Below the pieces are notes generated by a model, which saw only the letters and a list, made by a program, of their open reading frames with translations, did no database searches and was not told the origin of the DNA. Shown here in pieces: positions 53,873-62,873 of a stretch of DNA of 64,000 nucleotides. This stretch comes from JABFRJ01 sp963847145 (GTDB taxonomy: Bacteria; Pseudomonadota; Alphaproteobacteria; Rhizobiales; Hyphomicrobiaceae). Position numbers and translations under genes: made by a program. Within the stretch, counting starts at the first letter, position 1. The number at the start of each line of letters is the position of its first letter. The stretch lies in assembly GCA_963847145.1 (NCBI GenBank), contig CAWJYN010000003.1, positions 1,116,001 to 1,180,000 of the forward strand. The letters run 5' to 3'.

Positions 53873-53909
53873 GGGGGGCACCTGGAAACGGGTGCTCCCC
53901 TTTGTGTTC
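53873..53909 (+). terminator. Terminator after the RTX gene
   Basis: GGGGGGCACCTG and CGGGTGCTCCCC form a 12-base stem (with two G-U pairs) capped by a GAAA tetraloop and followed by TTTGTGTTCTT. It is well placed to end the RTX transcript 70 bases after its stop. Confidence 0.85.
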
Positions 53910-53992
53910 TTCACCAGCCGTGCGTGGTGTTGACATGGGCTGCGCGTTGCCGTTCGACTGCGCGGCTTTCAACGGTCGGACGAGGTGCTGGC

Positions 53993-54649
53993 GTGCTCAA
54001 ACTCTATGGTGTTCTCAGGTCGCGGGCGTCGCGGAACTACTGGCTGCTTGGTGAGTACGGCCAAGCGTTCGAGCATGTGCCGATCATGCAAGCGTACCGG
54101 TTGCCGAACCCGGATGCGGCGGGCGCGCCGGTGCACACACGATCGCCGTCGTTTCTGGCGGTTAATCCGAACGGACAGATTCCGTCGCTGGTGGATGGCG
54201 ATCTCGTGCTGCACGAAAGCCTCGGCATCAATCTGTATCTAGCGCGCAAGCTCGGTGGATCACTGGGGCCGGCCAATGTCGCTGAAGAAGGGCAGATGAT
54301 CCAATGGTCACTGTGGGCGGCGACGACCGCTGAGCCGCATACGATCAATGTTCTTTATCATCGCATTGGCAAGCCGCCTGCCGAGCGCGATCCGGCAATA
54401 GCAAATGCGGCAGTCGAAGCGCTGCGTGCGCCATTTGCTGTGCTTGACGGAGCGCTGGCCAAGACAGGTTACATTGTTGGCAGCCGCTTTACGGTGGCAG
54501 ACGTCAACGTTGCCGAAGTGATGCGCTATGCGATCCCGGCACCGGAGTTGTTTGCTGATGCGCCCCACGTAAAGGCTTGGCTTGCGGCGTGTCATGCCCG
54601 GCCCGCGTACAAGGCGATGATGGCGAAGCGCGAGCTAGAGCCGGCGTGA
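53993..54649 (+). CDS. Glutathione S-transferase family protein
   Basis: 218 residues starting at GTG, with GAGG eight bases upstream. The N-terminal thioredoxin-like domain begins LKLYGVLRSRASRNYWLLGE, has NPNGQIPSLVDGDLVLHES (cis-Pro and glutathione-binding Glu/Ser) at about residues 58-76, and the C-terminal helical domain has the N-capping pattern SRFTVADVNVAEVM. The likely glutathione-contact residue is Ser in the LRSRAS stretch. It may detoxify electrophiles; the substrate is unknown. Confidence 0.88.
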   Translation: MLKLYGVLRSRASRNYWLLGEYGQAFEHVPIMQAYRLPNPDAAGAPVHTRSPSFLAVNPNGQIPSLVDGDLVLHESLGINLYLARKLGGSLGPANVAEEGQMIQWSLWAATTAEPHTINVLYHRIGKPPAERDPAIANAAVEALRAPFAVLDGALAKTGYIVGSRFTVADVNVAEVMRYAIPAPELFADAPHVKAWLAACHARPAYKAMMAKRELEPA

Positions 54650-54652
54650 GTT

Positions 54653-54767
54653 TGTAGGTTGGGTTAGGCGCACTTCGCGCCGTAACCCAACATGGCATGC
54701 GCGAACGTCGGAAAGTGTCGCATGAGATGTTGGGTTACACCGCTGAAACGCGGCTAACCCAACCTAC
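54653..54767. repeat. Paired palindromic repeats, GGGTTA/TAACCC family
   Basis: TGTAGGTTGGGTTAGGCGC...GCGCCGTAACCCAAC is followed by a facing copy, GTTGGGTTACACCGC...GCGGCTAACCCAACCTAC. Together they lie between the convergent GST and cyclase genes and could fold as one long structure. A near copy lies between argF and argD. Confidence 0.8.
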
Positions 54768-54790
54768 GCGTTGAGCACGCAACAGTCACG

Positions 54791-56635
54791 TCACTCCGGC
54801 AAACCAGCCTTGAGCATGCCTTCGCGAATATGGGCGATGTGCTCGGGCAGGAGGTGCGGAACGGACGGTACGAAGTCTTTGCTAAACGTCCAATCCGGCT
54901 GCACTTGGCGGGCATGGTCGGCGTGCAACTTTGCCTCGTCCATCTGGCCAAGCTGGGCCAACGACGCGGCGAGGAAGCGGCGCGGAATAGGAAACTGGCG
55001 CGACACCTGGACGATTTCTGCATAGCCGGCAGCGGCGCGGTCGTAGCGGCCGAGGATGTAATTAGCCATCGACAAGAAGTGGAGTGAAATGCGTGGCGCG
55101 AATGGATCGGCGCGGCGCAGCATTTCACCTTCTTTGATTGCCTCTTCCGGCCGGCCGGCCGCTAGACAGATCGACGTAAAGCGCCAATCGGTGAAATGCG
55201 GGTTGCGTTTGCGGACCGTCCGATACTCGGCGTAGGCGCGCTCGCGGCGCTGCTGGAACGAGAGCACGTGCGCGTACTGGGCGCGCGCAATCTGATCCTC
55301 TGGCTCGATGCGCAGAGCAGTCTCAACGGACGTGAGGGCTTTTTCCAACGTGTCGGGATGCAGATACTCGCTGTCGAACTGCATCGCCCACTTTGTCGTG
55401 TAGGTGCCTGACAACAGTGCATGAGCGCGCGCGTAATCCGGGTCCAGGCTCAGGCACTCAGCGATCAAAGTGCGGCACTCGTCGAGGCGCTTGGCGGTAG
55501 GGATGGGATTGCGCAATTCGTCAGCAAATGCCTTGAAGCTTTCGACAGCGCGCAGGTAAATATCATGCGCCTGCCACTTCTCAGGCGGCTTGGAGCGGCT
55601 GCGTTCGCGCTCGGCGGCGCTGACCTGACAGGCGAGGATGGGCGTGATGGTTTGGACGAGTTCATCCTGGATCGAGAAGATGTCTTCGATCTTGCGGTCG
55701 TACTTGTCGGCCCAGATGTGGCTGCCATCTTCGGCGTTGATCAACTGCGCTGTCAGCCGGACGCGATCACCCGACCGGCGGACGCTGCCTTCGAGAACAT
55801 AGCGCACGCCCAGTTCACGGCCGACGACACGCACGTCGACGGCGCGGCCCTTGTATTGGAACGTCGAGTTGCGGGCGATGACGATGAGGTCGTTGAAGCG
55901 GGATAGTTCGGTGATGAGATCTTCGGTGATCCCGTCGGCGAAATACTCCTGCTCTTTGTCGCCGCTCATGTTGTTGAATGGCAGCACGGCGATGGACGAT
56001 ACGTCGGGCAGATCAATGACGACGGTTTTTGAACCGGCGGTCCCGTTGGCACGACCCTCGGACACTTTGAACTCGGGCGCGTCCGGGGGCAGCGTGCCGC
56101 CCTTGTAGCGATAGACACGGACCGGCTGACGGATGTTCTTCAGGGTGTGCTGGCCGGCGTCTTCCCACTGAAGGTCCCAAAGGCCGGCGACCTCGTCGTA
56201 GACCTTGCCGGAGATGGCAATGCTGCCGGGTTCGCAGATGCCCTCAAGGCGGGCTGCTATGTTGACGCCATCGCCGTAGATCCGCGTTTCGTCGCTGACC
56301 ACATCGGCCTGATTGATGCCGATGCGGAAGACCATGCGGCGCGACGGTTCAACATCGCGATTGCGTTCGGCCATCACCATCTGCAGCGCAACGGAGAAAC
56401 GAACCGCTTTCTGCACACTCGGAAATTCTGCGAAGATACCATCGCCTGCGGTGTCGATAACACGGCCACCAGAGTTGCCGACCATCGGCAGCACGACGGT
56501 CTGATGTCCTTTGAGGTCATGGACGGTGCGCAACTCATCCTGTCCCATGAGCGCGCTGTAGCCGAAAATGTCGGCCGCAAGGATGACGGTCAGGCGGCGG
56601 CCTTCGTCGGGATATAGAATTTGAGGTGACGTCAT
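54791..56635 (-). CDS. Class III adenylate/guanylate cyclase with TPR repeats
   Basis: 614 residues. The N-terminal CYCc domain (about 10-180) has metal-binding Asp22 (ILAADIFGYSALM) and Asp65 (DTAGDGIFAEF) and the transition-state Asn/Arg in GDGVNIAARLEG, so it is likely catalytic. A middle domain (about 210-345) starts SIAVLPFNNMSGDKEQEYFA, as in the TolB-like domain of COG5616 cyclases, and the C-terminal third carries TPR repeats. It makes cAMP or cGMP in response to an unknown cue. No membrane segment is visible. Stands alone, 193 bases from argF. Confidence 0.88.
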   Translation of the reverse strand: MTSPQILYPDEGRRLTVILAADIFGYSALMGQDELRTVHDLKGHQTVVLPMVGNSGGRVIDTAGDGIFAEFPSVQKAVRFSVALQMVMAERNRDVEPSRRMVFRIGINQADVVSDETRIYGDGVNIAARLEGICEPGSIAISGKVYDEVAGLWDLQWEDAGQHTLKNIRQPVRVYRYKGGTLPPDAPEFKVSEGRANGTAGSKTVVIDLPDVSSIAVLPFNNMSGDKEQEYFADGITEDLITELSRFNDLIVIARNSTFQYKGRAVDVRVVGRELGVRYVLEGSVRRSGDRVRLTAQLINAEDGSHIWADKYDRKIEDIFSIQDELVQTITPILACQVSAAERERSRSKPPEKWQAHDIYLRAVESFKAFADELRNPIPTAKRLDECRTLIAECLSLDPDYARAHALLSGTYTTKWAMQFDSEYLHPDTLEKALTSVETALRIEPEDQIARAQYAHVLSFQQRRERAYAEYRTVRKRNPHFTDWRFTSICLAAGRPEEAIKEGEMLRRADPFAPRISLHFLSMANYILGRYDRAAAGYAEIVQVSRQFPIPRRFLAASLAQLGQMDEAKLHADHARQVQPDWTFSKDFVPSVPHLLPEHIAHIREGMLKAGLPE

Positions 56636-56828
56636 TGCGGGGGGCCCACAGCATGAAGGAAGGACACGAGCCCGCTACCCCGGGGTGTCCATCAAAGAAC
56701 TGTCATATAGTACTCGATCCGTCGATTTAAACACCTCGCGAAACTGTGACGGCTTGGACCTGCGGCCAAGTGCACAATCCCGATCTGGCAGCGGCGGTGC
56801 CCTACCCTCGCCTCAATCAATGACGGCC

Positions 56829-57788
56829 TCAATTCACGCCGAGGCACCACGCTAAAATTGCTTTTTGTGCATGCAAGCGGTTTTCGGCTTCGTCCCAGAC
56901 CACCGACTGCGGGCCATCGATGACAGAGGCCGATACTTCGTGGCCGCGGTAGGCCGGCAGGCAATGCATGAAGATGGCGTCCTTCTTGGCGCGGGCCATC
57001 AGTTGGTCGTCGACGGCATAGGGGCCGAGCAACTGCTTGCGGCGTGGGGCATCGGCTTGGCCCATCGACACCCAGGTATCGGTCACGACGCAATCGGCAC
57101 CGGCAACGGCTGCCGCGGCATCATCGGTGAGTTCGATCTTGCCACCCTCGGCTTTGGCCCAATCGAGGACGGCGCGCTCCGGATTGAGCTGCGGTGGGCA
57201 AGCGAGGCGCAGTGTGAAATCGAGCCGCGTGGCGGCATGCACCCACGACGCTGCGACGTTGTTGCCGTCGCCGGCCCAGGCCACGGTAGCCCCTTGGATG
57301 GGCCCGCGGTTTTCTTCAAACGTCATCAAGTCGGCGATGATCTGGCAGGGGTGGGAGAGATCGGACAAACCGTTGATGACTGGAATTGTCGCGTGGGTGG
57401 CCAGCTCGGTCAAAGTCTCGTGCGCATTGACGCGCAACATCATGGCGTCGCCATAACGTGAGAGGACTTTGGCGGTGTCGGAGAGCGGCTCGCCGCGGCC
57501 GAGCTGGGTATCGCGTTCGTTGAGGCCGATGGTCTGGCCGCCGAGCTGGCGCATGGCAACATCGAACGACACGCGGGTGCGCGTCGATGGCTTTTCGAAG
57601 ATCATGATCAGGATCTTCTCGCTGATGTCGGCGGGCGCGAGCTCTGGTGGTGGGCGGCGGCCTGCGGCTTTCATAGCGTGGGCCATGTCAACCAGACGGC
57701 GCAAGGTGGCGCGGTCCATGTCCGAGAGATCGACGAAGTGACGCGGCTTGGCGGTGGAGGATGTTTTCAGCTGCATGGAGGAACTCAT
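56829..57788 (-). CDS. argF: Ornithine carbamoyltransferase ArgF
   Basis: Makes citrulline from ornithine and carbamoyl phosphate. The 319-residue product has FEKPSTRTRVSFD (carbamoyl-phosphate loop STRTR) near residue 65, LSDLSHPCQIIADL near 140 and the ornithine/catalytic motif MHCLPAYRGHEV near 280. Follows argD after a repeat-filled 118-base gap, which is the usual argD-argF order in alphaproteobacteria. Confidence 0.95.
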   Translation of the reverse strand: MSSSMQLKTSSTAKPRHFVDLSDMDRATLRRLVDMAHAMKAAGRRPPPELAPADISEKILIMIFEKPSTRTRVSFDVAMRQLGGQTIGLNERDTQLGRGEPLSDTAKVLSRYGDAMMLRVNAHETLTELATHATIPVINGLSDLSHPCQIIADLMTFEENRGPIQGATVAWAGDGNNVAASWVHAATRLDFTLRLACPPQLNPERAVLDWAKAEGGKIELTDDAAAAVAGADCVVTDTWVSMGQADAPRRKQLLGPYAVDDQLMARAKKDAIFMHCLPAYRGHEVSASVIDGPQSVVWDEAENRLHAQKAILAWCLGVN

Positions 57789-57800
57789 CGAAGCGGTGCC

Positions 57801-57893
57801 TGTAGGTCGGGTTAGCAGCACTTCGCTGCGTAACCCGACATTTCCGAGCAGATCATGTTGGGTTACGGCCTGAAGGGGCCTAACCCAACCTAC
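57801..57893. repeat. Paired palindromic repeats between argD and argF
   Basis: TGTAGGTCGGGTTAGCAGCA...TGCGTAACCCGAC is followed by a facing copy, GTTGGGTTACGGCC...GGCCTAACCCAACCTAC. It fills the argD-argF gap. Being transcribed in the arg operon it may form mRNA hairpins. Confidence 0.8.
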
Positions 57894-57906
57894 AAACTAC
57901 CTTGTC

Positions 57907-59187
57907 TCAGGCTTTGGTGGCGGTAACCGCGGCAGCCTTCGGCATGCGCTTCAGCGCTTTGGAAAGACGCGCGACGGACTCAGTGATCTCTGCTTCCGTC
58001 ACATTGAGCGGCGGCATGACGCGCAAAACGTTGTCACCGGCGCTAACGGTGAGGAATTTTTCTGCGGTGCAGGCTTTCACGACGTCGCCGGACGGTACGG
58101 ACACTTTGAATTTCACGCCCATCAGCAGGCCCGCGCCGCGCACTTCCTCGATCATGTCGGGGAATTCGTCCTTGAGGCCGGCGAGCTGTTGCTTGAAGCG
58201 CAATGCCATCTGCTGCACATGATCGAGAAAGCCCGGTGACAGCACTTCGTCGAGCACGGCGTTGCCGACGGCCATCGCCAGCGGATTGCCGCCGAACGTG
58301 GAGCCATGCGTGCCGGGCACCATGCCTTTGGCAGCTTCGGCACTGGCCATAAATGCGCCGACGGGGAAGCCGCCGCCGATGCCTTTGGCGATGGCCATGA
58401 TGTCGGGCGTGATGCCGGCCCACTCGTGAGCGAACAGCTTGCCGGTGCGGCCGATGCCGCATTGGACTTCGTCGAAGATCAGCAGCAGGCCGTGCTTGTC
58501 GCAGAGTTCGCGCAGGCCTTTAAGGCACTGCACGGGGACGGGCCGGATGCCGCCTTCGCCCTGCACGGGCTCGATCATGATGGCGGCGGTTTCGGCGGTG
58601 ATGGCTTTTTCCAGTGCGTCGTGATCGCCGAATGGCAGCACGTCAAAGCCGGGCGCGGGCTCGCCGAAGCCTTCGAGATATTTCTCGTTGCCGGCAGCGG
58701 CGATGGTGGCGAGCGTGCGGCCGTGGAAGGCGCCCTTGAAGGTGACAATGCGCGTGCGCTGCGGGTTGCCATTGACGAAGTGATAGCGGCGCGCGGTTTT
58801 GATGGCGCCTTCGCAGGCTTCCGCGCCGGAATTGCAGAAAAAGATCTTGTCGGCGAAGGGGGCGGCCTGACAGAGCTTTTCGGACAGCGTTTCCTGGCCG
58901 GCGACGCGATAGAGGTTAGAGGTATGCCACATCTTGGCGGCCTGCGCGGTCAATGCGGCGATCAGCTTGGGGTGCGCATGGCCGAGCGCGTTGACGGCAA
59001 CACCGGACGCGAAATCGAGATAGCGGTCGCCGTTGGTGGCGATCAGCCAGGAGCCCTCGCCGCGCTCGAAGGTGACGTTCTGCCGCCCGTAGGTCGGCAT
59101 GACGTGGGTTTCAGCGAGTGGAACCTGCTTTGCGGGCGCGGCGGTGGATTTTGCTGCTGCAGCTTGTGACTTGCTTGATTGTGACAT
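57907..59187 (-). CDS. argD: Acetylornithine aminotransferase ArgD
   Basis: PLP enzyme of arginine synthesis that makes N-acetylornithine from the semialdehyde and glutamate. LDFASGVAVNALGHAHPKLI, FFCNSGAEACEGAIKTAR and LIFDEVQCGIGRTGKLFAHE are family blocks; the PLP Lys is in IMAIAKGIGGGFPVGAFMA. The start MSQSSKSQAA adds a polar Ala-rich tail of about 25 residues, giving 426. Divergent from gcrA with a 720-base gap, itself a known neighbour arrangement. Confidence 0.94.
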   Translation of the reverse strand: MSQSSKSQAAAAKSTAAPAKQVPLAETHVMPTYGRQNVTFERGEGSWLIATNGDRYLDFASGVAVNALGHAHPKLIAALTAQAAKMWHTSNLYRVAGQETLSEKLCQAAPFADKIFFCNSGAEACEGAIKTARRYHFVNGNPQRTRIVTFKGAFHGRTLATIAAAGNEKYLEGFGEPAPGFDVLPFGDHDALEKAITAETAAIMIEPVQGEGGIRPVPVQCLKGLRELCDKHGLLLIFDEVQCGIGRTGKLFAHEWAGITPDIMAIAKGIGGGFPVGAFMASAEAAKGMVPGTHGSTFGGNPLAMAVGNAVLDEVLSPGFLDHVQQMALRFKQQLAGLKDEFPDMIEEVRGAGLLMGVKFKVSVPSGDVVKACTAEKFLTVSAGDNVLRVMPPLNVTEAEITESVARLSKALKRMPKAAAVTATKA

Positions 59188-59907
59188 GAACGTCGACCTT
59201 TTTTGGCCAATGAGGGTGCCAGAAAAAAATAATGCCGCGCTTTCGCACGGCATGCACGTTGAAACCTTCAAATACGAGGGTTCATCGTCGCTGCCGCGGG
59301 CGGGCTGGCGAACGTCGGCGTCGCAGAACGAGGGTTTGCGTAAGCGTCATGCCGATCGATATGCGGCGCAGCGCTGGTGCTGTCAATCGGCGGACGGCGC
59401 TTGAATTAGAGATTTTTGCCTGATGACGCCTGCGCTTAGGGTGGTTGGCCGGTGCACGTATCCACAACACGACTCAAAACCGCATTTAGGCGTGCGCAAG
59501 TCTCCAACGTCCAAGTTCCGGGACTTATCCGCAAGCGATTGTGGCCCTTGTGCCACGTTGCTCCGTCAACCCTTTGTTAAGATTCGGTCGAGGGTTGAGC
59601 CTGCTTGTCCAGGTGTAGTAGTTGTCGGCTAGTCGATCACGACATCTCGCGTGGTATCCGCGAGCCGAAGCTGACTTCGGATGTGTAAGCGTGATCGCAC
59701 CTGTTCCTGCGCAAGAGTTTTTCGCGCAGCGTGTTCTGGACCGCGGCGTGTGCGCGTGTCTGTTGCGTCTCACAAAATCTGAGTTTGTCCACGGCCTCCG
59801 TGCGGCTTGACGCGTTGCTGCGCAGTGTTTCTGCGCGACCGCTGTTGAGCTGCTGTTTGAGCTGGAGGACCCAGCGTCTGCGCGCAAGCGGCGGACAGCG
59901 GAGAACC
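59188..59907. promoter_or_regulatory. gcrA/argD divergent upstream region with DnaA-box-like and GANTC sites
   Basis: No gene is supported in this 720-base gap. Facing gcrA are GTATCCACA (59458-59466) and TTATCCGCA (59525-59533), each one base from the DnaA box TTATCCACA, and TTGTCCACG (59785-59793), two bases off. GANTC methylation sites GACTC (59471) and GATTC (59581) are also present. DnaA activates gcrA in Caulobacter, so the boxes may be functional (inference). Confidence 0.45.
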
Positions 59908-60483
59908 ATGATGCAAGCTGATGCCCTGATCTCCTGGACCGACGAGCGGGTCGAGAGCCTCAAGAAACTCTGGCAGGAAGGCCTGTCGGCCAGCCAGATC
60001 GCCGGCCGTCTTGGCGGCGTGACGCGCAATGCGGTGATTGGCAAGGTGCACAGGCTCGGACTTTCGGGCCGGGCCACCACCAGCCGGATGAAGTCGATGC
60101 GGCCTCGCCGTCCGGCCGCCGCCACGCAGAAGCGCCCGCAACCCAAGGCGCGTTTTGCCCAGCAAGGCAGTTCGGCTCTGCGCGCGCTCTACCAAGGCGA
60201 CGCCGAGCCCTATTCGCCGCCCGTCGAGGAGCTGGTGATCCCCGAGAACGAGCGTAAGTACATCACCACCCTCACCGAGAGCTGCTGCCGCTGGCCGATC
60301 GGCGATCCGCAGCATGCGGACTTCCACTTCTGCGGTAAGGGCAAGGCCAACGGCCTGCCGTACTGTGAATTCCACGCACGCCGCGCCTTCCAGCCGCCGC
60401 AGGCGCGCCGCCGCGACATGCCGCAACCGGCCCTGCCGCCGATCGTGGCATCGCCGGTGGTGCCCGAAACGCAAGACGCCTGA
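59908..60483 (+). CDS. gcrA: Cell-cycle regulator GcrA
   Basis: Alphaproteobacterial transcription cofactor that binds sigma-70 and promoters with CcrM-methylated GANTC sites. The N-terminal DNA-binding part is textbook: WTDERVESLKKLWQEGLSAS, then LGGVTRNAVIGKVHRLGLSG. The C-terminal sigma-binding part has ITTLTESCCRWPIGDPQHAD and CGKGKANGLPYCEFHARRAF, a conserved Cys/His cluster. Two adjacent ATGs follow GGAG; 191-192 residues. The tail is Pro-rich. A terminator follows 73 bases after the stop. Confidence 0.95.
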   Translation: MMQADALISWTDERVESLKKLWQEGLSASQIAGRLGGVTRNAVIGKVHRLGLSGRATTSRMKSMRPRRPAAATQKRPQPKARFAQQGSSALRALYQGDAEPYSPPVEELVIPENERKYITTLTESCCRWPIGDPQHADFHFCGKGKANGLPYCEFHARRAFQPPQARRRDMPQPALPPIVASPVVPETQDA

Positions 60484-60886
60484 GACGAGCCGCGACAGCA
60501 TTCCGCATCCGGCAGCACGGCGGGGGCCGGTTGGATGCGGCGCATGAGGGAAGCCAACCGGGAGCCCGCAAGGGTCTCCCGGTTTGTTTTTGTGCTGCGC
60601 CACTGACCAAGCCAGAAATATTTTCGGGTTTTTCTGCCGTTCCTGCGGGGTTTGCGTAAAAGCTGCGGGCAAAGATTGGCCGATGTTCTTGATCGGTTCC
60701 GTCAAAACGAGCGCGGTTTCCGTGGCCGGCAGACGCTAAAGCCCCATTTTCTGGCGTGCGGTCCCACCACAACGTGCTTAACGCACCCTAGGTAATCACC
60801 CAGTAATGCCCCCATCACCCTCGTGTGATAGATTTCAGCTACGGTCCGAGACGTGGGTAATTTGGGGGCGCGTTTGGCGGATCCGC
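60484..60886. other. Gap after gcrA
   Basis: Apart from the gcrA terminator no gene or repeat stands out in these 403 bases between the convergent gcrA and cupin genes. Confidence 0.4.
60556..60591 (+). terminator. Terminator after gcrA
   Basis: AACCGGGAG and CTCCCGGTT form a 9-base stem followed by TTGTTTTTG, the typical shape of an intrinsic terminator for the gcrA transcript. Confidence 0.85.
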
Positions 60887-61399
60887 TCAGTCGTAGCGCT
60901 TGTCGGTCCAGCCGAAGACGGTGCGGGCTTCGATTTCGGCAATGTTGGCAGGACGCGGGAATGGCTCGGGCGCGGGCTGGCCGGCGATGCGCTCGCGGCC
61001 GATTTCGGCAAAGAAGCGATCGAGCCCGCCGGGCAGCATGAGCCAGAGAAACGTCATCGGCGCATCGTGCGGGTTGAGAAAATGATGCTTGCGCCCACGG
61101 CCGACGTAGACCGTTGTGCCTTTGTGCATGGCGTTCTCGATGCCATCGATGCGAGCGACGCCGGTGCCTTCGAGCACGTGGATGATCTCTTCGTTATCGG
61201 GGTGGGTGTGCTCGCGGATGAAGCACTGCGGCGCCACGGTCTGGGTGCCGAGTGAGAAGTTCGCGGCGCCGCCTGTCATCGCGTGGTTGAGGATGGTGCG
61301 CACAAAGCCGTTGGCGGGCACTGGTTGCCAGAAACTCGGTGCGTCATCGGGGTGGATGACGAGGCAAGGGTTCGTTGAAGGCTCGGTGCGTTCGCTCAC
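60887..61399 (-). CDS. Cupin-domain protein
   Basis: 170 residues from a GTG with GAGG six bases upstream; the longer frame from a TTG lacks a ribosome site. The two cupin motifs are clear: FIREHTHPDNEEIIHVLEG (metal-binding His, His and Glu) and a second with HHFLNPHDAPMTFLWLMLPG. A small single-domain cupin might be a dioxygenase, isomerase or binding protein; the substrate cannot be told. Single gene. Confidence 0.82.
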   Translation of the reverse strand: MSERTEPSTNPCLVIHPDDAPSFWQPVPANGFVRTILNHAMTGGAANFSLGTQTVAPQCFIREHTHPDNEEIIHVLEGTGVARIDGIENAMHKGTTVYVGRGRKHHFLNPHDAPMTFLWLMLPGGLDRFFAEIGRERIAGQPAPEPFPRPANIAEIEARTVFGWTDKRYD

Positions 61400-61629
61400 G
61401 GGAGGCCTCGCGCGGCGTTTGGGGGCAATGGGATCCGGCGACCGCAATCCTACACCACGCTTGCTAACGGGCCACTGCCGTGACGGATGCGGCGACGCAA
61501 GCTGAGGGAGCTACGCTCTCTGGGTGTTTCAATCCTACTCGTCCTTCCGTCGAGACCATATACCATTGTCATCCTACCCCTTGTGGGTAGGACCTAGCGT
61601 GCCACACATCGAGGTCCGGCCCGCTGCGC

Positions 61630-61660
61630 CCTGGGTCCCAGGCACAAGGCCTGGGATGAC
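61630..61660. repeat. Palindromic repeat half, CCTGGGTCCCAGGC family
   Basis: CCTGGGTCCCAGGCACAAGG runs into CCTGGGATGAC, giving a short hairpin. The end resembles the GTCATCCCGG element at 19.8 kb. The gap 61400-61805 otherwise holds a short GTGGGTAGGA/TCCTACCCC inverted repeat near 61.57 kb and no gene. Confidence 0.55.
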
Positions 61661-61805
61661 AAAAGACGGGTGGCGATAGCGGGTATTGAGCGGCCGGCAA
61701 CCCTCTGTGTCGCACCCTCAAACCATTTGCGGGCCGAGGACGACGCGGTTATGGTCCCGCGCGTTCGGACTGAATGGTGGCCAAGGTCTACCCCATCCGA
61801 ACCGT

Positions 61806-61880
61806 TGGGGCGTCGCCAAGTGGTAAGGCAGCGGATTTTGATTCCGCCATTCGGAGGTTCGAACCCTCCCGCCCCAGCCA
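61806..61880 (+). tRNA. tRNA-Gln (TTG)
   Basis: 75 bases with encoded CCA. Acceptor stem TGGGGCG/CGCCCCA, anticodon stem GCGGA/TCCGC with loop TTTTGAT (anticodon TTG) and a T arm GGAGG-TTCGAAC-CCTCC. All stems pair well. Confidence 0.95.
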
Positions 61881-61928
61881 GTGCCATCACCTTGGCCGCG
61901 CATACGTTTTGACGTTCCGCCCTGGGCG

Positions 61929-62441
61929 TCAGGCGGTAATGCCGTTCGCCTCAAGATCGACGATGCGGACGATCATGGCGCCGCGCGGATCGAGCGGCAG
62001 CTCCTGAAATCCCCAGCGCCGGTAGAAAGCCCGGACACTGTCATCGAGCGGGTGGGTGATAGCACCAAAGCTACCGATCTCGCGCGACGCCCGAACCGCC
62101 GTCTTGAGGGCGAACAACAAAAGTGATCGCGCGTGGCCTTGTCCCTGATGATCCTTGTGGATGGCCAGTTGCCCTAGCAGCGTGACGGGCACAGCGTCTG
62201 GCTTGTTGCGCTGGTGTGACTTTGGCAGAAACGCGCGCTCGATCTGGGCTGAGCTTAAGGTCACGTAGCCGACGATCTCGCCGGTGGCGCTGTCACAGAT
62301 GACGTTGGTGCGCGACACCCCGCTCGCGTGATTGGCCCAGGCGCGCTGCCGGAACCAAGCGTTCAACGAGTCGCGGCCGCAATCAAATGTGCTGCGATCA
62401 TCGGTCTCGGCCAGCGGACGCGGTGGCGTCACCGCTGCCAT
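61929..62441 (-). CDS. GNAT-family toxin (TacT/AtaT-like acetyltransferase)
   Basis: 170 residues with a GNAT fold: the acetyl-CoA loop QLAIHKDHQGQGHARSLLLF contains the Q/RxxGxG/A-type motif, and YRRWGFQELP gives the catalytic Tyr area. Such toxins acetylate charged tRNAs to block translation. The start is inside the DUF1778 antitoxin gene (13-base overlap). The 5' end of the longer frame only shadows that gene. It lies 48 bases from tRNA-Gln, facing it. Confidence 0.85.
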   Translation of the reverse strand: MAAVTPPRPLAETDDRSTFDCGRDSLNAWFRQRAWANHASGVSRTNVICDSATGEIVGYVTLSSAQIERAFLPKSHQRNKPDAVPVTLLGQLAIHKDHQGQGHARSLLLFALKTAVRASREIGSFGAITHPLDDSVRAFYRRWGFQELPLDPRGAMIVRIVDLEANGITA

Positions 62442-62692
62442 GTGGGGACCTTGGCGGCGAGGTCCTTGAGGCCGGGGATGTCCTGAGCTGGCTGCTGGCT
62501 CCAGGCTTCGAAGGCCTCCCAATCAATGGCCGGGATGGTGATGATGCGCCGCTCCAGCATTTCGCTTTCGGCGGCCTCGACCGCCGTCCGGCGGACGAAC
62601 TCGCTCAGACTGGTGCGCGACTGCTCACTCGCCGCCTCAAGTATGGCGCGCTCTTCCTGGCTGACGCGGACGCTGAGGACGGTGGTGGACAT
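62429..62692 (-). CDS. DUF1778-family RHH antitoxin (TacA-like)
   Basis: 87 residues. The N-terminal ribbon-helix-helix (STTVLSVRVSQEERAILEAA) binds DNA as a dimer, and the C-terminal part (DWEAFEAWSQQPAQDIPGLK) is the toxin-binding arm of TacA-type antitoxins. Upstream of its toxin, with overlapping ends; typical for this type. An imperfect palindrome 30 bases upstream is a candidate autorepressor site. Confidence 0.87.
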   Translation of the reverse strand: MSTTVLSVRVSQEERAILEAASEQSRTSLSEFVRRTAVEAAESEMLERRIITIPAIDWEAFEAWSQQPAQDIPGLKDLAAKVPTWQR

Positions 62693-62721
62693 GGGGAGTG
62701 ATCCGTCGGAGTAGATGACTT

Positions 62722-62738
62722 GTATGACAATGGCATAC
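62722..62738. promoter_or_regulatory. Candidate operator of the GNAT toxin-antitoxin pair
   Basis: GTATG and CATAC flank seven bases (ACAATGG) in the gap upstream of the antitoxin start. The symmetry and position fit RHH autorepression; arms are short, so confidence is low. Confidence 0.4.
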
Positions 62739-62873
62739 GATCAATGCTTGATTTCAATGGTCAGTCCTTTGCCTCGGCAGCTTGCCCACCCCCCACCTTT
62801 GACACTCCCGCCGCCGCGTGCGATGGGGTGCGCTTCTCATTTGACCCCACATCGACACCGTAAAGGCTACCCC

